DNA from: CAVSWN01 sp046728115
Lineage (GTDB): Bacteria > Acidobacteriota > Vicinamibacteria > Vicinamibacterales > CAVVIG01
DNA length: 21,080 nt
Direction of reading: 5' to 3'
NCBI GenBank assembly: GCA_046728115.1
Contig: JBKPDW010000435.1
Coordinates: forward strand, 1 to 21,080
The stretch's first letter is position 1, and each line of letters starts with the position of its first letter. Under the pieces are notes generated by a model. The model ran no database searches. It saw only the letters and a program-made list of their open reading frames with translations, and was not told the origin of the DNA. Below, piece by piece: positions 1 through 6,098 of this stretch. The position numbers were made by a program, and so were the translations under genes.

Positions 1-1541
1 TCGGCCGTGGCGCGCCCGACTTCGATTCCCTGCATGCGGAGCAGGTTGACCAGCCGCTCGACGCGCGTCATGTCGCGCTGGCCAGCGGGAATCACGTAGC
101 CGGCGACGGTTTCCTTGCGACCCGTTTCGAGAGAATTGCGCGACTTGACGTAGAAGTTCTCGAGGATGATTTTCGGGAACTGCGATGTGTACTGCAGCGC
201 CGTCAGAACGCCCGTCTCGCCGTAGTTGATGTTGTTGCGCAGCGACCAATCGAACTCGCCCGTTGCCGGCCACGGCCGGAACCACTCGCGCTGAGTCTGA
301 TTGCCGCGGCCCGCCGCTGCTGCGGCTGCTTCATCGCCACCGCCGCCCGGTCCAGCCGCACCGGGTCCGCCCGATCGCCCGGCACCCGTCGCCACACTGC
401 GCCCGCCTGCGGCGTTGGGATTCCCGAGTCGCATCTTCTGAGTGTTCGCGCCGCTGAATCCCTGAATCTCGTACATACGGATCATGCCGTTGTGGTTCGA
501 CGCCATGAAAGCGAGATACCCCGGCGACCACATGTCCACGAACCCATGGGTCCACACACCCGGCATTCCGTATTTCGCGAACTGGGCCATCTCGAAGTTC
601 GCCATCATCGGCAGCTCGCCGTACAGGATCGGATCGAGATTCGGATTCTGCGGTGCCTGGCCGCTGAATGTGTACAGCAGCGTTTGCGCCTGATGCAGGT
701 CGTGCATGATCGGCGGGTGGTACTGGAAATACCACTCGAGCAGCGATCGCATCTCGACCTGTGAGTAGTTGATGTCGCGATTGTCGTCGTGGAAGATGTA
801 CTTGCCCCAGTACGGCACGCCGGCGCCTGTCGTGCGGCCTTCGGTTTCGTTGATCCCGTAGCGGTAGTACCAGTCGACGTTCCGATCGCGGCCATCTGGA
901 TCGGCGACCGGCGTGATCGACACGATCACGTTGTCGCGGATTTGGTTGATGATGGGCGAATCTTCGGTAACGAGCCGGTAGGCCAGCTCCATCAGCATCT
1001 CGGACGGCCCCACCTCGCCGCTGTGCAGCCCGCCGGAGAGGTGGTAGAGCGGTTTGGCATTCGCGATGATCTGCGCCGCCTGCTGGGACGTAAGCGTGCG
1101 CGGATCGGCGAGCTGACCGAGATAAGTGCGGTACTGTTCAAGGTTTCGGAGCGATTCGTCGCTGCCGACGAAGGCGACGACCAGGTCGCGCCCTTCGTTG
1201 CTGCTCCCGATGTTTACAACCTTGACGCGTGGCGTGGCGGCGGCCAGCGCGCGGTAGTACTTCAGGATGTCCGCGTAATAGGTCAGTTTTTTCGGCTCGC
1301 CAATGTAATGGCCGAGAACATCTTTCGGCGAGGGTATGCCGGCCACCTTGGGCAGGTGATCCACCAAGGGACTGATAAAATCGGGCCGGGTCGTCCACTC
1401 CTGTACGAGCTTCGCGAACTCGGGATCATCGGTAGCAACCCCTGTCTTTCCAGCTGTTTGCGCGAGAATTGCCGTGCCGAGTAGCCCCGTCAGCGCAACA
1501 ATCGAGCCAAGGAGCCGGAAAGAAGGTCTCCGGTGGGACAT
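1..1541 (-). CDS. M14-family zinc carboxypeptidase, exported, 3' end outside window
   Basis: I translated this frame by hand from ATG 1541-1539; it stays open for 513 codons to the left edge. An AAGGAG Shine-Dalgarno (complement of 1549-1554) lies 7 nt before the ATG and fixes the start. Residues 1-27 form a signal peptide (Arg-rich n-region, hydrophobic core, cleavage likely after TAILA), so the enzyme should act in the periplasm or outside. Zinc-site features of M14 are visible: HSGE at 173-176 (HxxE), a PDG-type loop (VADPDG), Asn254-Arg255 matching the substrate-binding NR pair, and His280/His283 as candidates for the third ligand. A Gly/Ala-rich insert lies near residues 380-415. The family cleaves C-terminal residues from peptides. 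The catalytic Glu region cannot be placed with confidence, and the remaining C-terminus is missing. It is transcribed divergently from the DGQHR-rml operon. Confidence 0.9.
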   Translation of the reverse strand, partial: MSHRRPSFRLLGSIVALTGLLGTAILAQTAGKTGVATDDPEFAKLVQEWTTRPDFISPLVDHLPKVAGIPSPKDVLGHYIGEPKKLTYYADILKYYRALAAATPRVKVVNIGSSNEGRDLVVAFVGSDESLRNLEQYRTYLGQLADPRTLTSQQAAQIIANAKPLYHLSGGLHSGEVGPSEMLMELAYRLVTEDSPIINQIRDNVIVSITPVADPDGRDRNVDWYYRYGINETEGRTTGAGVPYWGKYIFHDDNRDINYSQVEMRSLLEWYFQYHPPIMHDLHQAQTLLYTFSGQAPQNPNLDPILYGELPMMANFEMAQFAKYGMPGVWTHGFVDMWSPGYLAFMASNHNGMIRMYEIQGFSGANTQKMRLGNPNAAGGRSVATGAGRSGGPGAAGPGGGGDEAAAAAAGRGNQTQREWFRPWPATGEFDWSLRNNINYGETGVLTALQYTSQFPKIILENFYVKSRNSLETGRKETVAGYVIPAGQRDMTRVERLVNLLRMQGIEVGRATA

Positions 1542-1628
1542 GACAGAACTCCTTATGTACGTGATACTTAGATGCAGTGCGGCTGAGGGGGGTCCGTGAC
1601 GAATCGGTGCAAAATGGCGAAAAAATCG

Positions 1629-1658
1629 TTGAGAACTCCGCGGTTCGCTCGATACAAT
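1629..1658 (+). promoter_or_regulatory. Predicted sigma70-type promoter of the DGQHR-rml operon
   Basis: TTGAGA at 1629-1634 and TACAAT at 1653-1658 are separated by 18 bp, close to the housekeeping consensus. The expected start of transcription is near 1665, giving an untranslated leader of about 100 nt before the gene at 1769. It is the only good candidate I see in the 227-bp divergent region. No comparable promoter was found for the leftward peptidase gene. Confidence 0.5.
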
Positions 1659-1670
1659 CTGCCTCTTTGT

Positions 1671-1748
1671 AGGCAGGTCGCGCAGGTGCGGCAGGTCGTG
1701 AATCTGACGTTCTTACCCGCCCTACCTGCTACCCCCGTCCTGCCTGCC
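1671..1748. repeat. GCAGG-word repeat with inverted arms in the operon leader
   Basis: GGCAGG-type words occur at 1672-1677 and 1690-1695, and their complement CCTGCCTGCC lies at 1739-1748, with CCTACCTGC in between. Transcribed as part of the leader, these could pair as GGCAGG/CCTGCC stems. The arms are imperfect and purine/pyrimidine biased. This looks like intergenic repeat material rather than a recognised riboswitch. Confidence 0.4.
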
Positions 1749-1768
1749 GATCAGAGCAGCGTATTCCT

Positions 1769-2911
1769 ATGATTAACGTCGCCGCTATCCAGATGCAGCA
1801 GTTCGGGGTGCAATTCTACCAAGCTTCCCTCACGGCCAGTGATATCGACAAACTGGTGCGGTTCGAGGTTTTGAGCTACGGCGAGAACGCGCAGACGCCC
1901 GTGCGCGGCGGACATGTGAGGCCCGGCGTCGCGCCGTCCAAGGTCAATTGGGATTTCCTCGAACGGCGGATTGCTTCGAGCGAGAAAGCGTATCAGCGAC
2001 AGATCATCCGGAAGAAAATCGACGAGCTGGTTCAATACTACGAGCAATGCCGCCAGGCACGGGACCTCCCGTCGATTCCTGGAGCGGTCATCATCTCGTG
2101 CGATGAGAAGCTGACGTTTCAGGCGGTCGATGGCGATGCACGCGTTGGCGTGCTGAAGGTACCCGAGCGCGAGGGCATCCTCCGCGCCATCGACGGGCAG
2201 CATCGGCTGCTGGCGTTGCACGCCGACATCGACCGCTTCGAAAACGAAGAGTTTGCGGTGCCGGCGATTATTTTCGATCGGCTGCCCGAAGATCACGTCG
2301 TGCAGATGTTCGTCACGATCAACGCGAAGCACACGCGCCTGAACGCGTCACACCTGGTGAGCCTGTCGGGCCGTCAGTTGTACCGCGACGAAGCGCTCGC
2401 CACGGGTCACGATGTGGTTCGTGCGCTGAACGACCGCGAGGATTCGCCGCTGTACGACGAGATCAAGCTGCTAGGCGTCGGTCGCGGCCGCGTGGCGCAG
2501 GCACCGCTCGCGCAGGAGCTGAAGAAGCTGTTCGTCGAAGACGGCGTTTTCAGCGGTCGGCGCGGGACCGACATGCACGAGGAGGCAAAGAAGTTCTTCG
2601 TGAATTACTTCAAGCAGATCGCGCTCGTGTTCGGGGGCGCGTGGAACGGCCGGAAGTACAGCATCCGCAGCGCGTCCGCGCTGCGCGCGTTCATCCGCGT
2701 CGCGCCCGATGTGATTCGGCGACTCGATCAGGAGCATGCCGATCGCGCCGATTTCCGCGCCATCGGACGCGTCATCGCGCCGTGGGGCCGGCGCATCGGC
2801 GACCTGCGCTTCGAAACCGAAGGCGCGTGGAAGCGCGCCGGCACGACGGTCGACTCGCTCGCCAAAGAGCTGCGGCTCGCACTGATGTATCCCGAAGGTG
2901 CAGCAGTATAA
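1769..2911 (+). CDS. DGQHR-domain protein (DndB-like)
   Basis: The 380-residue product carries the signature D142-G-Q-H-R146 followed by LLAL, and further on a FVTINAKHTRLN segment (about residues 190-205). Both are typical of the DGQHR family, which includes DndB, a regulator found with DNA phosphorothioation genes. There is no signal peptide, so it is probably cytoplasmic. Similar lone proteins are known in many bacteria, and their biochemical role is not settled. No dnd modification or restriction gene lies in the window. It is the first gene of an operon, and its TAA is only 3 nt from the TTG start of rmlB. No clear Shine-Dalgarno precedes ATG 1769; ATG 1793 is an alternative start. The family call is firm, but a role in phosphorothioation or in sugar metabolism is not shown. 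Confidence 0.85.
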   Translation: MINVAAIQMQQFGVQFYQASLTASDIDKLVRFEVLSYGENAQTPVRGGHVRPGVAPSKVNWDFLERRIASSEKAYQRQIIRKKIDELVQYYEQCRQARDLPSIPGAVIISCDEKLTFQAVDGDARVGVLKVPEREGILRAIDGQHRLLALHADIDRFENEEFAVPAIIFDRLPEDHVVQMFVTINAKHTRLNASHLVSLSGRQLYRDEALATGHDVVRALNDREDSPLYDEIKLLGVGRGRVAQAPLAQELKKLFVEDGVFSGRRGTDMHEEAKKFFVNYFKQIALVFGGAWNGRKYSIRSASALRAFIRVAPDVIRRLDQEHADRADFRAIGRVIAPWGRRIGDLRFETEGAWKRAGTTVDSLAKELRLALMYPEGAAV

Positions 2912-2914
2912 AGT

Positions 2915-3964
2915 TTGGGAACCCTCCTCATAACGGGCGGCGCCGGATTCATAGGCTCCAATCTCGTTCGTTACGCGCTCCATCACACCACCGATCGTAT
3001 CGTCGTCGTCGACAAGTTGACCTACGCCGGCAGCCTGTTGAACCTCGAGGCGCCGTTGAAGGACCCGCGCGTGACGTTCGTGCGCGCCGACATCGGCGAT
3101 GCCGATGCAATGGGCCGTGTCTTCGCGGAACACGGGCCGGACGGTGTGATGAACCTGGCTGCCGAGTCGCACGTCGATCGGTCGATCGACAGTCCCCGGC
3201 CGTTCATCGACACCAATATCCTCGGCACGTTCGTGCTGCTGGAGGCTGCGCGACGGTCGCTCACGAGCCGCAGCAGCGCCGATCGCGAAGCGTTCCGCTT
3301 TCTGCACGTCTCGACCGACGAGGTATACGGCACGCTCGGTCCGAGCGGACTCTTCAGCGAGGACACGCCCTACGCGCCGAATTCACCGTATGCGGCGAGC
3401 AAGGCATCCGCGGATCACCTGGTCCGCGCGTACGGGCATACCTACGGACTGCCCGTCGTGATCACCAACTGCTCGAACAACTATGGACCCTATCAGTTTC
3501 CCGAGAAGCTCATTCCGCTGATGATCCTGAACGCCCTCGACGGCCGTCCTTTGCCGATCTACGGCGACGGAGGCAACGTGCGCGACTGGCTGCACGTCGA
3601 GGATCATTGTGAGGGTCTGCTGCTGGCGCTGACGAAAGGGCGTGTGGGCGAAAAGTATAATATCGGCGGCGGCAGCGAGCGCACGAACCTGCAAATCGTC
3701 GATCGGATCTGCGACGTGCTCGATGAGGTGCGTCCGGCGGCGACGAGCCGGCGGTCGCTGAAGACGTTCGTCCCCGATCGTCCGGGGCACGATCGCCGGT
3801 ACGCGATCGACGCGGCAAGAATCCGGCGAGAGCTTGGCTGGGTGCCGCGTCACACCTTCGAGAGCGGCCTGCGCGACACCGTCCGCTGGTACCTCGATCA
3901 CCGGTCGTGGTGCGAGCAGATCCAGGCCGGGCAGTACGATCGAGAGCGGTTGGGTCTTGGATAA
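2915..3964 (+). CDS. rmlB: dTDP-glucose 4,6-dehydratase
   Basis: RmlB converts dTDP-glucose to dTDP-4-keto-6-deoxyglucose with bound NAD+, the second step of dTDP-L-rhamnose synthesis, in the cytoplasm. The 349-residue product is normal length. The Rossmann loop GGAGFIG is at residues 8-14, the catalytic triplet T134-D135-E136 is present, and the SDR pair Y159/K163 sits in YAASK. The start must be TTG 2915: the same frame is closed by the TAA of the previous gene just 3 nt upstream, and this start puts the glycine loop at the usual distance from the N-terminus. No well-spaced ribosome site is seen, so translation is probably coupled to the DGQHR gene. rmlA follows after 99 nt that hold a strong hairpin. 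Confidence 0.95.
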   Translation: MGTLLITGGAGFIGSNLVRYALHHTTDRIVVVDKLTYAGSLLNLEAPLKDPRVTFVRADIGDADAMGRVFAEHGPDGVMNLAAESHVDRSIDSPRPFIDTNILGTFVLLEAARRSLTSRSSADREAFRFLHVSTDEVYGTLGPSGLFSEDTPYAPNSPYAASKASADHLVRAYGHTYGLPVVITNCSNNYGPYQFPEKLIPLMILNALDGRPLPIYGDGGNVRDWLHVEDHCEGLLLALTKGRVGEKYNIGGGSERTNLQIVDRICDVLDEVRPAATSRRSLKTFVPDRPGHDRRYAIDAARIRRELGWVPRHTFESGLRDTVRWYLDHRSWCEQIQAGQYDRERLGLG

Positions 3965-3990
3965 GAGTGCACGGCGATCAACGCAGAGTC

Positions 3991-4031
3991 CGCTGAATCC
4001 GCAGAGCCCTGGGCTCTCTGCGAGTTCAGCG
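3991..4031. repeat. Long hairpin between rmlB and rmlA
   Basis: The arms 3991-4009 and 4011-4031 are near-complete inverted copies. The inner AGAGCCC/GGGCTCT stem is perfect around a single T, and the outer CGCTGAA/TTCAGCG pairing is also perfect, with a few unpaired bases between. No T-run follows, so it is not a standard intrinsic terminator. It may be a REP-like intergenic repeat that acts on mRNA stability or on relative rmlB/rmlA expression. Confidence 0.7.
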
Positions 4032-4063
4032 AGCCCGGCCTTGTACGTCGTGCGTGTACCGTC

Positions 4064-4942
4064 GTGCTGAAAGGCATCATCCTCGCCGGCGGTTCCGGAT
4101 CGAGACTCCATCCGCTCACGCGTGCGGTCAGCAAGCAGCTGGTTCCCGTCTACAACAAGCCCATGGTCTATTACCCGCTGTCCACGCTGATGCTGGCGGG
4201 TATCCGGCATATCCTCGTCATCACCACGCCGCACGAGCAGGAAGGTTTCAAGCGGCTGCTCGGCGACGGCGGTGACGTCGGACTCCAGATTGAATACGCG
4301 TCACAACCGCGTCCTGACGGTCTAGCGCAGGCGTTCATCATCGGCCGGGAGTTCGTCGGCGCCGATCGCGTGGCATTGGCGCTTGGCGACAACATCTTCT
4401 ATGGTGCGCACTTCTCCGACTATCTGCGCGCGGCCGCGGCGCGCGATGTCGGTGCCACCGTATTCGGCTATCAGGTGCGCGATCCCGAGCGGTACGGCGT
4501 CGTCGAATTCGGAGAGGAGGGCCGCGCGGTCAGCCTGGAAGAAAAACCCACGAAACCGAAGTCCACCTATGCCGTCACGGGCCTGTACTTTTATGATAAC
4601 CAGGTTGCCGATATCGCGGCACGGTTGAAACCATCCGCTCGCGGTGAGTTCGAAATCACCGACGTCAATCGCGTCTACCTCGATCGCGGCCAGCTGCACG
4701 TCGAGAAGCTCCCGCGCGGGATCGCGTGGCTCGACACCGGCACGCACGATGCGCTGATGCAGGCATCGAATTACATTCACGCGGTCGAGGAGCGTCAGGG
4801 TCTGATGGTTGCCTGCCTCGAGGAGATCGCGTACCGCATGGGCTACATCAGCCACGCGGACCTCCTGCGTCTGGCGCGCGGCATGGAGTCGAGTGCCTAT
4901 GGGCAATATCTGATGCGCGTGCTGGATTCCGAATCCTCATGA
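4064..4942 (+). CDS. rmlA: glucose-1-phosphate thymidylyltransferase
   Basis: RmlA joins dTTP and glucose-1-phosphate to dTDP-glucose, the first and feedback-controlled step of the dTDP-rhamnose pathway. The 292-residue product has the usual length and the N-terminal nucleotide-binding signature (ILAGGSGSRL, residues 6-15), then the K24-Q-L-V-P and Y30-N-K-P blocks, and later EKPTKPKS and WLDTGTHDAL, all characteristic of the family. Position 13 is Ser where most members have Thr (GTRL). The start is GTG 4064: the conserved block begins immediately and no better in-frame start is seen. The last codons overlap rmlC by 4 nt (ATGA), so the two are co-translated. Confidence 0.96.
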   Translation: MLKGIILAGGSGSRLHPLTRAVSKQLVPVYNKPMVYYPLSTLMLAGIRHILVITTPHEQEGFKRLLGDGGDVGLQIEYASQPRPDGLAQAFIIGREFVGADRVALALGDNIFYGAHFSDYLRAAAARDVGATVFGYQVRDPERYGVVEFGEEGRAVSLEEKPTKPKSTYAVTGLYFYDNQVADIAARLKPSARGEFEITDVNRVYLDRGQLHVEKLPRGIAWLDTGTHDALMQASNYIHAVEERQGLMVACLEEIAYRMGYISHADLLRLARGMESSAYGQYLMRVLDSESS

Positions 4943-5490
4943 TGCGCGTCATGCTGACGGATCTGCCGGGTGTACTGGTGATCGAACCAGACGTGCACCA
5001 GGATGGCCGCGGATTCTTCGTGGAGACGTATCACGCGGAACGCTACCGCGAACACGGAATTCACGGTCCGTTCGTGCAGGACAATCATTCGCGATCCAGC
5101 TGCGGCACGTTGCGGGGCCTCCACCTGCAGCTGCGGCGGCCGCAGGGCAAGCTCGTGCGCGTCATCGAGGGCGAGGTCTTTGACGTGGCCGTCGACGTCC
5201 GAAGTGGATCGCCGACGTTCGGGCGCTGGGCGGGAGTCACCCTCGCGGCGGAGAACTTCAAGCAGGTCTACATTCCGCCCGGTTTTGCGCACGGGTTTTG
5301 TGTGATCAGCGCTGTCGCGCAAGTTGAATACAAGTGCACGGATTTTTACGATCCGGCGAGCGAGATTGGCATCGTCTGGAACGATCCCGACATCGGCATC
5401 GCGTGGCCGATCCGCGAGCCATTGCTGTCGACACGCGATCAGAAGCATCCGACGCTCGCCGCCGTCGCAACGCGGCTCCCGAAACTGTAA
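4939..5490 (+). CDS. rmlC: dTDP-4-dehydrorhamnose 3,5-epimerase
   Basis: RmlC epimerises C3 and C5 of dTDP-4-keto-6-deoxyglucose. The start is ATG 4939, overlapping the rmlA stop as ATGA, and gives 183 residues, the usual size; the frame stays open further upstream, but that part is antisense-like read-through inside rmlA. ATG 4942 and ATG 4951 are minor alternatives. The cupin fold signatures are clear: catalytic His62 in RGLHLQ, D86-region VAVDVR, the PPGFAHGF strand near 113-120 and Tyr131 in VEYKCTDFY. It is the last gene of the operon, followed about 160 nt later by an intrinsic terminator. rmlD, which would finish dTDP-L-rhamnose, is not adjacent. Confidence 0.96.
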   Translation: MMRVMLTDLPGVLVIEPDVHQDGRGFFVETYHAERYREHGIHGPFVQDNHSRSSCGTLRGLHLQLRRPQGKLVRVIEGEVFDVAVDVRSGSPTFGRWAGVTLAAENFKQVYIPPGFAHGFCVISAVAQVEYKCTDFYDPASEIGIVWNDPDIGIAWPIREPLLSTRDQKHPTLAAVATRLPKL

Positions 5491-5648
5491 GTTCGGCGAC
5501 GAACTCGTCACCCCGGAGCGGGACCATTCTCAACAATTGCAGAGATCTGCTGGTGTTTCGGCGGCACATCGCTTGCCATCGAGGAAGTCAGCCGCTGGTC
5601 TGATTACGGCAGGGCGCCGTGAATGCTGGGGGAGCCAGGCCAGTGGAG

Positions 5649-5686
5649 CAAGGGGGCATCGCATTACGCGATGTCCCCTTGTTTTT
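5649..5686 (+). terminator. Intrinsic terminator of the DGQHR-rml operon
   Basis: A 14-bp stem (CAAGGGGGCATCGC with GCGATGTCCCCTTG, including one G-U pair) closes a 5-nt loop and is followed directly by TTTTT at 5682-5686. It lies about 160 nt after the rmlC stop on the correct strand. Confidence 0.92.
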
Positions 5687-5694
5687 ACTGCCGA

Positions 5695-5740
5695 ACCTCC
5701 GTCCCCGTCCCACCTCCGTCCCTGATCCCGACCTCCGTCC
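5695..5740. repeat. Three copies of the word ACCTCCGTCC
   Basis: Exact copies of the 10-mer sit at 5695-5704, 5712-5721 and 5731-5740, with related CCCGTCCC/CCCGACC text between them. The same 10-mer appears in inverted orientation at 20869-20878, at the other gene end in this window that carries such text. It looks like a family of short intergenic words. Confidence 0.7.
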
Positions 5741-6098
5741 CGACCCTCACTCCACGGTTGTAGAATCGCCGCACAACTGAGACTCGACGGTCGTCGGAGG
5801 ACCCTACCGAGGAATCGCAGGCACGGAGCGGTCGCCGCCCTGATCGGAGCCGGCTTGCTGTCCGCTCTAAGGCCGGGTTCTCGTACCTCATGGCCAACGT
5901 CCAGTACCTGCGCGACGGCGAAGTATGATCTCGAACGTATCGAGGAGACGACGACCTAGGACGGCGTCTCCATCACCGTGCTGCGCGTCGCGACCGGTCG
6001 AGCCGGGCAAGGCCCAGCTCCGACGCGGTTGACGACGTCGACCGACGCACCGCGAGCGTTGGGCTCCGGACAAAAGCAGAAGACGAAGGAGAAGCGCG
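5741..6098. other. Gene-free leader region before the TonB-dependent receptor
   Basis: I see no convincing coding sequence here: short open stretches on both strands show no family resemblance and are interrupted by stops. A TAGAAT hexamer at 5761-5766 lacks a matching -35 element. The only firm signal is AAGGAG at 6086-6091, the Shine-Dalgarno for the receptor gene. The stretch could hold decayed coding material or a long 5' leader. Confidence 0.5.

Noticed and set aside
789..1484. 231-codon plus-strand frame
   Set aside because: It lies antisense to the M14 gene read on the minus strand, which has a signal peptide, ribosome site and zinc motif.
1769..2911. DNA phosphorothioation or restriction locus
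   Set aside because: Only the DGQHR protein is present; no DndA/C/D/E, Ssp, Dpt or nuclease gene is in the window.
5491..5504. Small GTTCG-GCGA-CGAAC hairpin just after the rmlC stop
   Set aside because: A 5-bp stem with no T-run; the much better terminator lies at 5649-5686.
5695..5740. CRISPR array
   Set aside because: The repeated words are only 10 bp with 7-9 bp gaps and there are no cas genes.
5761..5766. TAGAAT as a -10 element for the TonB receptor gene
   Set aside because: No -35 hexamer at a suitable distance, and the leader would be over 300 nt; not strong enough to annotate.
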